64,000 nt of DNA from an uncultured Lachnospiraceae bacterium (GTDB lineage: Bacteria > Bacillota > Clostridia > Lachnospirales > Lachnospiraceae), in contig CANRPO010000017.1 of the NCBI GenBank assembly GCA_947632515.1, positions 1 through 64,000 of the forward strand. Direction: 5' to 3'. The position numbers and the translations under genes are program-made. The notes beneath the pieces are model-generated. The model was not told where the DNA came from, searched no databases, and saw nothing but the letters and a program-made list of their open reading frames with translations. Below, piece by piece: positions 37,165 through 45,897 of the stretch. Within the stretch, counting starts at the first letter, position 1; the number at the start of each line of letters is the position of its first letter.

Positions 37165-38349
37165 ATGAAAATACTGTTTATCGAATGGAAAAGTTTCGGA
37201 AATGAAGATATAAAAGAGGCGTTCATCGCGGAAGGCCACATGGTTGTGTGTTTCCCCTTCTCGAACAGGGACGCCCGCCGCGACGAGGAGCTTGAGGCGG
37301 AACTGATCGGCGCGCTGCGCAGAGAGACCCCCGACGCCGTCTTTTCCTTCAACTACTTCCCCGTCGTCTCGAACGCGTGCAAGAAAGAGGGCGTCCGCTA
37401 TCTCTCGTGGATCTACGACAGCCCTTATGTGATGCTCTACTCCTACACCGTCATCAATCCCTGCAACACGATCTACGTCTTCGACAAGGAGCTGTATACT
37501 GAATTTCACAACGCGGGCATTCAGACCGTCCGCTATCTGCCGATGGCCGCGAACACGGAACGGCTGGACAGACTGTGCCGCTCCGATGGGGCGGCGGACG
37601 CTGCGGGCAGCCTGCCGCCTGCGGACGCGGCTCCCTCTTATCTGTACGACGTCTCCTTTGTGGGTTCTCTCTACACCGAGGAACACAACTTTTTCGACCG
37701 CATGACAGGACTGTCAGATTATGCGAAGGGCTATCTCGACGCCATCATGTCCGCGCAGATGAAGATACAGGGCTATAACTTCATTCAGGAATCATTGTCT
37801 CCCATTATGGACGAGCTTTATCGCGCTCTTCCCATGGACCCCAACCCCGACGGCGTGGAGTCCAAGGAATACCTCTACGCCCAATATGTGATCAACCGCA
37901 AGATCACGGGGCTGGAACGCGAAGAACTGATCCGCGAAGTGGCGGGGCGCTTTCCCTTCGACCTGTTTACTCCCAACCGCAATTTCACCCTGCCAAACCT
38001 CACCAACCACGGGACGACCGACTACTATACGCAGGCGCCCCTCGTCTTTCGCCGCAGCAGGATCAATCTGAACATCTCGCTCAGAAGCATCAAAAGCGGC
38101 ATTCCGCTGCGCGCCTTCGACATCCTCGGCAGCGGCGGTTTCCTGCTGAGCAACTTTCAGGCGGACTTTCTCGATCACTTCGTACCCGGCGAAGACTTCG
38201 TCTACTACGAGAGCAAGGAAGATCTGCTCTCGAAGATCGGTTACTATCTGTCCCACGAGGACGAGCGCGCCGCCATCGCGCGAAACGGCCACGACAAAGT
38301 CGCCGCAGCGCATACTTTCCGCCACCGGGTGCGGGAGATGTTTGGGTAG
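37165..38349 (+). CDS. CgeB/DUF3880-type glycosyltransferase
   Basis: The product has 394 residues from ATG at 37165 (GGGAG 5 nt upstream); a TTG four codons earlier is less likely. The N-terminal half (KILFIEWKSFGNEDIKEAFI, then DAVFSFNYFPVVSNACKKEG and YLSWIYDSPYVMLYS) fits the DUF3880 domain. The C-terminal half (INLNISLRSIKSGIPLRAFD, then ILGSGGFLLSNFQADFLDHF) is the GT-B nucleotide-sugar domain of the CgeB family, named for a sporulation glycosyltransferase of Bacillus. Residues 130-155 are an Ala/Asp-rich linker. A paralogue lies at 48993-50270, and a third copy is fused to a GT2-TPR in the next gene. Confidence 0.82.
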   Translation: MKILFIEWKSFGNEDIKEAFIAEGHMVVCFPFSNRDARRDEELEAELIGALRRETPDAVFSFNYFPVVSNACKKEGVRYLSWIYDSPYVMLYSYTVINPCNTIYVFDKELYTEFHNAGIQTVRYLPMAANTERLDRLCRSDGAADAAGSLPPADAAPSYLYDVSFVGSLYTEEHNFFDRMTGLSDYAKGYLDAIMSAQMKIQGYNFIQESLSPIMDELYRALPMDPNPDGVESKEYLYAQYVINRKITGLEREELIREVAGRFPFDLFTPNRNFTLPNLTNHGTTDYYTQAPLVFRRSRINLNISLRSIKSGIPLRAFDILGSGGFLLSNFQADFLDHFVPGEDFVYYESKEDLLSKIGYYLSHEDERAAIARNGHDKVAAAHTFRHRVREMFG

Positions 38350-38409
38350 CGCTGTGCAAAATGCCGTTTCCGCATGGATTTATTTCCTGTGATGTGATAC
38401 GATAGTAGC

Positions 38410-40653
38410 ATGAAGACTAAAATCACACATCCTATTTCCGTATGTATCATCGCCAAAAATGAAGAGGCAAACATCGAAAAATGCCTGTCTTCCCTCAAAC
38501 CTTACGGTTTTGAGATCATCGTGGTGGACACCGGCTCCACGGACCGCACGAAACAGATCGCGGCGCAATATGCCGACAAGGTGGTGGATTTCGCGTGGTG
38601 CGACGACTTCTCTGCGGCCCGCAATTTTTCACTTAGAGAAGCCTCCAACAACTGGATCTTCATGTTGGACTGCGACGAATGGATCAAGGAGATGGATGTG
38701 GAAGAACTCAACTACTTCCGCAAGCATCACCCTGACAGCGTCGGCGCAGTATCACGGGAGAATCTTGTCAGTCAGGACGGTCAGTACGTCCTGAACAACA
38801 CGGACAATACGGAACGATTCTTTAACAAAAAACTCTATCACTACACCGGTATTATCCATGAACAGCTGGCGCCGATCCGGGGCAAGGATTTTCCCTGTCT
38901 GATGCTACATACTGTTATAGAACATACCGGGTACGATATGACAGCGGAGCAGCGAATCGCCAAGGGGCGTCGTAATCTGTCCCTGCTCCATAAGCAGCTT
39001 GCGCAGGAGCCGGACAACCCCTATGTCTACTATCAGCTTGGAAAAGGATATGAGATCATTCAGGATTACGAATCGGCATGTGAATACTACGGCAAAGGGC
39101 TCTATTTCGATGTCGATCCTTCCCTGGCCTATGTACAGGCAATGGTAATATCTTATGGCAATGCGCTGTTGCTTACAGGACAGACCGAAACCGCTCTTGG
39201 CTATGAACAGATCTATGATGAATTTGCCGTCACCGCCGATTTCGTCTATCTGATGGGGCGCATTTATATGGCTAACGGTATGTACCCGCAGGCGGTCGAA
39301 CAATTTCATAAGGCTACCGCCTATGATACCTGCAAATTTAACGGTGCAAACAGTTTTCTTGCCAATTATCATATTGCACTGATCTGTGAAAAAGCGGGAG
39401 ATATTGACAATGCCCTCGCATACTATCGCAAATGCGGCGGCTATCCGCCTGCTGTAAAAAGTATAGCCCGACTGTCCGGGAATGTTGCGTCCTCCGGTTT
39501 TGGCGCATATGCAAAACGTATCGTGTTATTTGGAAGTGATATTTTTATTCTACAGTACATTGCGGAACAATATGACCGTGCGCTCCGCGATATGGGCTGC
39601 GAGACTTTTATATTTCCTTTTACCGACACGCAGGAAACATTTACCGCCAATGCGGAAAAACTGTTCCTTTTTTATGAGAAGGGAATTGATGCGGTGCTGA
39701 CATTCAACAACCGCGGTTTCATCATGCCTATGCAGGGCAAAGGCTCGCTGTGGGATATCTGGAATGTACCCTGTTTTAACCTTCTTATGGATCACCCCAT
39801 GTACTACTATGATACATTGGACATAAGCCCTGCGCATGGCGTTGTAGTATGTGCGGACAGAAATCATGTCGATTATGTAAAACGGTTCTGCCCTGCGGTG
39901 CGCAGATATTTATTCCTTCCGACAGGCGGCGAAGAACTGCAGCCGAAGAAACCCAAGAAACCCATTGCGGAGCGCACCATCGATGTGCTTCTGATCGGAA
40001 GTTATAAATACCATGCCGACTACAATTATGATAAGATGGATGAAACCGTGATGGACGATCTTATCTGTCATCCGTATAAAACGCTTGAACAGGCAGTGGA
40101 GGATCAAATAAAAAGCGCGCGCCCTAAAACGACGGACGCGGAATTAAAACAGATAATCCAGGCCCACCGTTTCGCAGAGACGAACCTATGCGCTATGTAT
40201 AGACTTGAAATCGTCCGGGCGCTAGTCGAATCCGGGATCACCGTATCCGTATATGGCAATGGATGGGAAAAGACGCATCTGTATGGGAATCCGCATTTTG
40301 TCTGCCACGCTCCCATTTCTTTCCGCAATGCGCTTTTGCTGATGGAAGACAGTAAGATTGTCTTAAATCAGATGGCATGGTTCAAAGATGGCGGCAGTGA
40401 AAGAATCTTTAATGCCATGCTGCAGGGCGCCGTATGTCTGACGGACGACAGTATCTATTTAAAAGAGAATTTTACCGACGAAAAGGACCTCGTTTTTTAT
40501 TCGCTGGCAGAACTGGAAAAACTGCCCGAAACAGTCTCCGGTCTTCTCCGCGACTCCAACCGTATGCAGCGCATCGCAGACAACGGTTACGCCGCTGCAT
40601 CAGCGAACCATACATGGGCGCACCGCGCCGAGGAACTTTTGAAATTATTATAA
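38410..40653 (+). CDS. Fusion of GT2-TPR and CgeB-type glycosyltransferases
   Basis: The product has 747 residues. Residues 1-350 repeat the GT2-TPR plan (ISVCIIAKNEE at 9-19, DTGSTDRT at 40-47, DCDEW at 87-91, then TPRs such as VYYQLGKGYEIIQDYESACE). Residues from about 357 to the end form a CgeB/DUF3880-like GT-B unit (FNLLMDHPMYYYDTLDISPA, then GGSERIFNAMLQGAVCLTDD). The protein therefore joins in one chain two activities that its neighbours encode separately. This suggests it adds two different sugars in sequence or holds the acceptor between two active sites. From about 39400 the sequence is visibly more AT-rich than the genes before it. The next gene follows by 27 nt. Confidence 0.82.
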   Translation: MKTKITHPISVCIIAKNEEANIEKCLSSLKPYGFEIIVVDTGSTDRTKQIAAQYADKVVDFAWCDDFSAARNFSLREASNNWIFMLDCDEWIKEMDVEELNYFRKHHPDSVGAVSRENLVSQDGQYVLNNTDNTERFFNKKLYHYTGIIHEQLAPIRGKDFPCLMLHTVIEHTGYDMTAEQRIAKGRRNLSLLHKQLAQEPDNPYVYYQLGKGYEIIQDYESACEYYGKGLYFDVDPSLAYVQAMVISYGNALLLTGQTETALGYEQIYDEFAVTADFVYLMGRIYMANGMYPQAVEQFHKATAYDTCKFNGANSFLANYHIALICEKAGDIDNALAYYRKCGGYPPAVKSIARLSGNVASSGFGAYAKRIVLFGSDIFILQYIAEQYDRALRDMGCETFIFPFTDTQETFTANAEKLFLFYEKGIDAVLTFNNRGFIMPMQGKGSLWDIWNVPCFNLLMDHPMYYYDTLDISPAHGVVVCADRNHVDYVKRFCPAVRRYLFLPTGGEELQPKKPKKPIAERTIDVLLIGSYKYHADYNYDKMDETVMDDLICHPYKTLEQAVEDQIKSARPKTTDAELKQIIQAHRFAETNLCAMYRLEIVRALVESGITVSVYGNGWEKTHLYGNPHFVCHAPISFRNALLLMEDSKIVLNQMAWFKDGGSERIFNAMLQGAVCLTDDSIYLKENFTDEKDLVFYSLAELEKLPETVSGLLRDSNRMQRIADNGYAAASANHTWAHRAEELLKLL

Positions 40654-40680
40654 GGATCACTCATCCGGAAGGGACTGTCC

Positions 40681-42672
40681 ATGGACAAGCTGATTAGTAT
40701 TATTGTTCCCTGTTATAACGTGGAAAAATATGTTGACCGATGTTTTGCATCTCTTCACAGCCAGACGATCGGCATCGACAAGCTGGAGATCATCATGGTG
40801 GACGACTGCTCCACGGACGGTACATGGGATAAACTCACTGCTATCGAGGCCTCCTGCCCCGACTCTGTGATGATCGTCCACTGCGATGAGAACGGGCACC
40901 AGGGCCGCGCCAGAAACATCGGTCTGCAGTATGCTTCCGCTCCCTATGTGGGATATGTAGATTCAGATGACTGGGTTGAGCCTGATATGTATGAAAAACT
41001 GTACGCCAAGATGACGGAACACTGCTGTGACATCGTCATGTGCCGGAATTGGCGGGACAGCGCGATGCCCGGTCAGATTCCGGAATCCGGACTGACAGGC
41101 AGCGAAGATCGCTTATTTAATATAGACTCCATGGAAAAGCGAAAGACTTTTCTCGTATGCAGCTCAATTGGATACAGTGCGTGTGACAAACTGTTTGTCC
41201 GGGATTTCCTGCTGGACAACAATCTCTTTTTCCCTGAAGGATTGACGTATGAAGATCACTTTTTCTCCACACTGCTCTACTTCTACGCGGCTAAAGTGTA
41301 CATAATCGAGGAGCGATTGTATCACTACTATGTCAATCCGTCTTCCACGGTACTTACCTCTGATGCCTCGCATCACTTCGATATCCTGACGGTAGACAAA
41401 ATGATGTGGGAAGAGTGCGGCCGACGCGGCTTTCTGACTGAATACCGTCAAGAGTTGGAATACCAATTTCTGACGCTGTGCTATCTCGGCGCCATGAAAA
41501 TGATCAGCCTTCGCTTTACACAGATTCCATACGACTTTTTTCTCACGCTGAAAGAAGAAACCTTGAAGATAGTGCCGGATTACCACGGCAATCCCTATAT
41601 CAAAGACTATATAACGGAAATGAATCAGCTATTGCTGCAGCTCCTTGATCTCCCCATCAGCAAACAGGACTTGTGCGCGGTCTGCAAGGCGGTTTCTGTC
41701 AAATACAGTAAGGGTGTGCTGCAGATGTACGTCTGCACGCATGTCCCTTTCAACGTGCCGAGTGATCCCATTTACCATCCGCTGCAGGTCGGACACGCCA
41801 TCAGGGAAGATCTGGGCTATCAAGGCGATGATACCGGCAACAATATTTCCGCACTTAATCCCTATTACAGTGAACTTACAGGACTCTACTGGGCATGGAA
41901 AAATGTGCGCAATACCGAGTATATCGGCCTGTGCCATTACCGCAGATATTTTCTGACAAAGGAAGGCCGCATTATGTCAAAAGCGGACTTTATGTCGATC
42001 CTGGCGCAATACGACGTCATTTTGTCCCAGCCTGTCACTTCGCCGAAGTGCTATCGTGACAATTACGCCGAAGCGCATAATCTTCACGACCTTAACGCTG
42101 TCTGCCAGGCTGCCGTTTCGCTGTATCCTGACTGTGCACCTATTTTGGAGGAGGTTCTGGACGGACATAAGCTGTACTGCGGCAACCTTTTTGTGACGAC
42201 CAAAGCGCTGTTTGACGATTATGCCGAGTGGCTTTTTTCCGTCTTTGACGCGGCGAAAGATCAGATAGACGTAAGCGCTTACGACGACTACCACAAAAGA
42301 GTTTTCGGTTTTCTTTCCGAGCAGCTTTTGTATGTATGGCTCCGCCGGCGCGGCTTGTCATACTATGAAGCGCCTGTCGGCTTTACGCAGGAGAAAGCCG
42401 AAACGCTCGCATTAAAAAACCAGCTGACGGAACTCTTTCGGAAACGCGAGATCGGTAAAGCATATGAATTATTCAAGGACACGGTCAAAAACAGGCCTGA
42501 CGTGATGTTTCCCGGATCTGACTTTCATCAGGAACTGGCCGCCATACTGCATATTATCCGCCGCTGTATGGATGACGAGAAAAACGGGCGTCCCAGTCTG
42601 TTGGAGTACAGCACCGATCCTGACGAGCTGGTCCGCCGCTATAAAGAACTGCAGGATCATAACGTTTCATAA
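40681..42672 (+). CDS. GT2 glycosyltransferase fused to a DUF4422 domain
   Basis: The product has 663 residues. Residues 1-330 are a GT-A family 2 enzyme of the polysaccharide type (SIIVPCYNVEKYVDRCFASL at 6-25, VDDCSTDGT, DSDDWVEPDMY at 94-104). Residues about 350-580 form a DUF4422 domain with MYVCTHVPFN, ISALNPYYSELTGLYWAWKN and YIGLCHYRRYF, found in capsule and exopolysaccharide enzymes and presumed to be a glycosyltransferase. It has no TPRs, unlike the flanking GT2 enzymes. It probably extends a glycan after the first sugar is attached, which is inference. The gap to the next gene is 29 nt. Confidence 0.83.
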   Translation: MDKLISIIVPCYNVEKYVDRCFASLHSQTIGIDKLEIIMVDDCSTDGTWDKLTAIEASCPDSVMIVHCDENGHQGRARNIGLQYASAPYVGYVDSDDWVEPDMYEKLYAKMTEHCCDIVMCRNWRDSAMPGQIPESGLTGSEDRLFNIDSMEKRKTFLVCSSIGYSACDKLFVRDFLLDNNLFFPEGLTYEDHFFSTLLYFYAAKVYIIEERLYHYYVNPSSTVLTSDASHHFDILTVDKMMWEECGRRGFLTEYRQELEYQFLTLCYLGAMKMISLRFTQIPYDFFLTLKEETLKIVPDYHGNPYIKDYITEMNQLLLQLLDLPISKQDLCAVCKAVSVKYSKGVLQMYVCTHVPFNVPSDPIYHPLQVGHAIREDLGYQGDDTGNNISALNPYYSELTGLYWAWKNVRNTEYIGLCHYRRYFLTKEGRIMSKADFMSILAQYDVILSQPVTSPKCYRDNYAEAHNLHDLNAVCQAAVSLYPDCAPILEEVLDGHKLYCGNLFVTTKALFDDYAEWLFSVFDAAKDQIDVSAYDDYHKRVFGFLSEQLLYVWLRRRGLSYYEAPVGFTQEKAETLALKNQLTELFRKREIGKAYELFKDTVKNRPDVMFPGSDFHQELAAILHIIRRCMDDEKNGRPSLLEYSTDPDELVRRYKELQDHNVS

Positions 42673-42701
42673 AAATAATTTATATAGGAGACGGCTGAAT
42701 T

Positions 42702-43763
42702 ATGCTTCCGATTTCAGTATGTATCATTGCCAAAAACGAGGAACAGAACATTGCAAAATGCCTGAAACCATTGCGGGATTATGACTGGGAGATCATCGTC
42801 GTGGATACCGGCTCTACGGATCGGACCAGGGAGATTGCGTCTGCCTATGCAGATCGAGTTCTGGATTATATCTGGCGCGACGATTTTTCCGCCGCCAGGA
42901 ATTATTCTATCGGGCAGGCCTCGCATGATATGATCCTCGTGATCGACTGCGACGAGTATCTGACCGAGATCGATATAGACGCGATTCTTCGCCTGTCAGA
43001 ACAGACTCCTTATTCCGTCGGACTTCTCTCCAGACGAAATCATTATCAGATGAACGGCACCGACAGCGTATACACCGATCTGGTGGAAAGACTTTTTTCA
43101 CGCAGATACTATCACTATGAAGGCATCATCCATGAGCAGGTGCGCCCTCTGCGCGGAGGAGGCGCCGACTGCGGCGCCTATCAGCTCCCCTTAACCGTCG
43201 ATCACTTCGGCTACAATGGCAGCGAGGAGGCGCTGCGCGAAAAAGCGATGCGCAATATCACGCTTCTGCAAAAAGACCTGGAAAGGGATCCCGACAACCC
43301 CTATACCTATTTTCAGATCGGACAGTCATACAACATGATCCACGATGACGAAAACGCCTGTCTGTACTATGGCAAAGGTCTTGCCTATGATGTGGATCCT
43401 GTCCTGGAGTATGTCCAGATGATGGTGATCGGTTACGGTTATACCCTGCTGCATCTGAACCGCGCAGAGGAAGCCTTGGGACTCTCAGGTGTGTATGACG
43501 CTTTTGCGGTGTCGGCGGATTTTCTGGATCTGATGGGGCTGATCTATCTCAGAAACGGGCAATACATGAAAGCGCTGCTTGAATTTGTCAAGGCGCTCTC
43601 CTGCGCCACCGCCCATGTAGAAGGAGCCAATACCTTCATTCCCTCCTACAACATCGGACTGATCAACGAGATGATGGGGGACAGAGAATCCGCCCTCGCA
43701 CATTACCGAAAATGCGGCGATTTTCCTATGGCGCTGCAGAAGATCCTGGAATTGACTAAATAG
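42702..43763 (+). CDS. GT2 glycosyltransferase with C-terminal TPR repeats (unit 4)
   Basis: The product has 353 residues and aligns with units 1 and 2 without gaps in the N-terminal motifs: DTGSTDRT (35-42), DFSAARN (61-67), DCDEY (82-86), EGIIHEQ. The TPR part ends YRKCGDFPMALQKILELTK. ATG at 42702 follows a GGAGA site. It is the last gene of the operon and converges on flagellin, with a shared strong terminator between them. In Clostridioides a similar glycosyltransferase gene beside fliC attaches the first sugar to flagellin, so this gene is the best candidate for that step here. Confidence 0.85.
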   Translation: MLPISVCIIAKNEEQNIAKCLKPLRDYDWEIIVVDTGSTDRTREIASAYADRVLDYIWRDDFSAARNYSIGQASHDMILVIDCDEYLTEIDIDAILRLSEQTPYSVGLLSRRNHYQMNGTDSVYTDLVERLFSRRYYHYEGIIHEQVRPLRGGGADCGAYQLPLTVDHFGYNGSEEALREKAMRNITLLQKDLERDPDNPYTYFQIGQSYNMIHDDENACLYYGKGLAYDVDPVLEYVQMMVIGYGYTLLHLNRAEEALGLSGVYDAFAVSADFLDLMGLIYLRNGQYMKALLEFVKALSCATAHVEGANTFIPSYNIGLINEMMGDRESALAHYRKCGDFPMALQKILELTK

Positions 43764-43814
43764 ATGATAAACAGGCGATATGGGCATCATAGAGTGATAA
43801 ATAAACGCATGAAA

Positions 43815-43838
43815 AGAGCCACCCGTTCGGGTGGCTCT
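43815..43838. terminator. Bidirectional terminator between the GT operon and flagellin
   Basis: AGAGCCACCC and GGGTGGCTCT form a perfect 10-bp stem with a GTTC loop. It lies 52 bases beyond the last GT gene and 43 bases beyond the flagellin stop on the other strand. Confidence 0.85.
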
Positions 43839-43880
43839 CTGGTAGTTATTACGCAATGTTTCTCATGAACCGCTCATCCA

Positions 43881-44768
43881 TTAGCCAAGTAAGGACAATG
43901 CCAGAGAATTCGCCTGGTTTGCCTGAGACAGCATGGATGTACCAGCCTGCTGCAGGATGTTGTTGTTCGCGTACTTAACCATCTCGGTCGCGATATCCGT
44001 ATCACGGATCTGAGCCTCGGCGGAAGTCGTGTTCTCAACTACGTTGTCCAGATTGTTGATGGTGTGCTCAAGTCTGTTCTGAACCGCACCCAGATCAGCT
44101 CTCTGCTTGGAAACCTGTTTCAGGCAACCCTTTACCATCTTGTTCAGGCTACCGAAAGCTGCCTCATCTGCAGGTTGAAGACTATTGTCGTCCAGTTTCG
44201 ATTTGTCAAATTCATCGTAGAACTTCTTGAGAACAGCCTCGTACTTGTTTGACTCAACACGATTAACCATCTGTGACATTTCCATGTTCTGAATGCTGAT
44301 CTCGATATGCTGACCTGCCTCAGCACCAACCTGAAGAGCCTTGCCCTGGAACTCACCCGTCAGCAGATTCTGCTCGTTGAATGTGGTCGTGCTTCGTACA
44401 CGGTCGATCTCAGACATAAGCTGCTGTACTTCCATCTGGATATAAGCGCGGTCTGTAGATGTCAGCGTACCGTTCTCACCCTTAACTGCCAGCTCGTTCA
44501 TACGCTGTAACATATCCTGAACTTCGTTCAGTGCGCCCTCTGCCGTCTGTACGCAGGAGATACCGTCCTGTGCGTTAGCCGATGCCTGTGTAAGACCTCT
44601 GATCTGTCTTCTCATCTTCTCGGAAATCGCCAGACCTGCCGCATCATCCGCTGCACGGTTGATCTTGTAACCGGAAGACAACTTCTCAGTTGACTTAGCC
44701 TGTGCGCTGGTCGTAAGACCAAGCATTCTGTTAGAGTTCATCGCTGTAATGTTGTGTTGTACTACCAT
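43881..44768 (-). CDS. hag: Flagellin
   Basis: The product has 295 residues, a short flagellin. The N-terminal D0/D1 (QHNITAMNSNRMLGLTTSAQ, then STEKLSSGYKINRAADDAAG) and C-terminal D1/D0 (ENTTSAEAQIRDTDIATEMV, then MLSQANQANSLALSLLG) are complete, with only a small central domain (about 150-210) exposed on the filament. The TLR5-type segment LQRMNELAVKGENGT is present. There is one Cys at about residue 72 and one near 214, uncommon in flagellins. It is a single-gene unit with a sigma-28 promoter, a CsrA-type leader and a terminator shared with the glycosyltransferase operon. Confidence 0.95.
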   Translation of the reverse strand: MVVQHNITAMNSNRMLGLTTSAQAKSTEKLSSGYKINRAADDAAGLAISEKMRRQIRGLTQASANAQDGISCVQTAEGALNEVQDMLQRMNELAVKGENGTLTSTDRAYIQMEVQQLMSEIDRVRSTTTFNEQNLLTGEFQGKALQVGAEAGQHIEISIQNMEMSQMVNRVESNKYEAVLKKFYDEFDKSKLDDNSLQPADEAAFGSLNKMVKGCLKQVSKQRADLGAVQNRLEHTINNLDNVVENTTSAEAQIRDTDIATEMVKYANNNILQQAGTSMLSQANQANSLALSLLG

Positions 44769-44775
44769 AATATAT

Positions 44776-44808
44776 TCCTCCTTGAATTTAATGCAGCTTC
44801 CATGCTGC
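44776..44808 (-). promoter_or_regulatory. Putative CsrA binding region in the flagellin leader
   Basis: On the minus strand GCAGC-ATGGAA-GCTGC (44808-44793) forms a 5-bp stem with GGA in the loop. About 15 bases later the Shine-Dalgarno AAGGAGGA (44783-44776) carries a second GGA. This pair is the arrangement by which CsrA blocks flagellin translation in Bacillus, and csrA and fliW are encoded at 50357-51037. Confidence 0.65.
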
Positions 44809-44902
44809 TAGTTTTTGTTTGTAATGGTTCCGCCGGCTCGTACGCTGCCTTTGGTCCCATTACTGTTACGTAAGTAAATTTGTTTTACTTTACTTGTAAT
44901 AT

Positions 44903-44929
44903 ATATCGGATGACTTCCGATTTACTTTA
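44903..44929 (-). promoter_or_regulatory. Sigma-28 promoter of flagellin
   Basis: On the minus strand TAAA (44929-44926), 15 bases, then TCCGATAT (44910-44903), matching the sigma-28 pattern TAAA-N15-GCCGATAA closely. It leaves an untranslated leader of roughly 125 bases. Confidence 0.88.
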
Positions 44930-44987
44930 GGGCCTTTTTAGATTTTTTTTTATTTTTTCCGAAAGCCCGTAAGTACAATGCCCTGCG

Positions 44988-45464
44988 CTACTTCTTATTG
45001 TCATAGAACTGCGGTGACACATAATTCAAGTTGTTCATGTTGTTGTAATAGTTCTTCGCGACTTTGTTTCTGGACGCGCCCTTGCCGATGGCCCGGCGTT
45101 TCTTCTTAAACTGGCTCTCCGCCAGCATTTTGTTGCGCATATTGCCCGCGTTGATCGTCACGATCTTGTCGGTGATCTGGCGGATCTGTTCTTTCATGCG
45201 CGTGATCTCGCTGCGGTAGCGCTCCCTGTTCGCAAGCAGCTCCTCCCGCACCCTGTCGTAGGTCGTCTCGAAACCCTCGTCCAGCTGCTCCAGCTGCTCC
45301 ACATAGGAACTCTGCAGATCGATCGCCGCGTCAAAGGCGTCCATATCCAGTTCTTCCTGTTTCAGGATCTCCTCCTGTGCGCTGTTCTGCGCAATCATGC
45401 GATCCAACAGTTCATTTTTCTTCTCAAGGCTCTGCAGTAAGATCTGTGCGCCGCTCCGCTCCAT
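44988..45464 (-). CDS. FliT/FlgN-like flagellar export chaperone
   Basis: The product has 158 residues, nearly all alpha-helical. Residues 1-110 form long amphipathic helices (LLQSLEKKNELLDRMIAQNS, DEGFETTYDRVREELLANRE) as in FliT and FlgN chaperones. The last 45 are basic and Asn-rich. It lies 12 nt after fliS in the flaG-fliD-fliS transcript, exactly where fliT is found in other flagellar clusters. FliT normally binds FliD before export. The assignment rests on position and helix pattern, as sequence conservation in this family is low. Confidence 0.65.
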   Translation of the reverse strand: MERSGAQILLQSLEKKNELLDRMIAQNSAQEEILKQEELDMDAFDAAIDLQSSYVEQLEQLDEGFETTYDRVREELLANRERYRSEITRMKEQIRQITDKIVTINAGNMRNKMLAESQFKKKRRAIGKGASRNKVAKNYYNNMNNLNYVSPQFYDNKK

Positions 45465-45476
45465 ACCGATTCCTCT

Positions 45477-45854
45477 CTACGCTTTGTTGCAGCGTCTCAT
45501 GACTTCTTTCCAGGTGTCCCGCAGACTGCGCAGATGCGTGTTGACTTCCTCCAGGATCTCCTTGTCCTTACCCACATTGGCCTCGAACAGACGCCTGAGA
45601 ACGTACACATAGATCCTGTCAAAATCTTCCGCGACTTCATACTTGCGGTCCAGCGTGTTGCGGAACTCCTCGATGATACGCTGGGTCTTCATAATATTGA
45701 CGTGCGCCTTCTCCATATCCTTCTGCTCGATCGCCATGATCGCGATATTGCAAAACTTGATTGCGCCCTCATAGAGCATCAGAGTGACCTCCGCCGGGGA
45801 GGCGGTCAGGATCTTGTTCTTCTGATACTCCTCATAGGGATTCTGTACAGGCAT
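45477..45854 (-). CDS. fliS: Flagellin export chaperone FliS
   Basis: The product has 125 residues, beginning MPVQNPYEEYQKNKILTASP. The family motif EVTLMLYEGAIKFCNIAIMA is intact. FliS binds the C-terminal D0 helix of flagellin in the cytoplasm and keeps it unfolded until export. It lies 43 nt after fliD and 12 nt before the FliT-like gene. Confidence 0.94.
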   Translation of the reverse strand: MPVQNPYEEYQKNKILTASPAEVTLMLYEGAIKFCNIAIMAIEQKDMEKAHVNIMKTQRIIEEFRNTLDRKYEVAEDFDRIYVYVLRRLFEANVGKDKEILEEVNTHLRSLRDTWKEVMRRCNKA

Positions 45855-45897
45855 AAGTGTGCTCCTCCTTGATCGTACTTATACGCGCCTATTGTGA

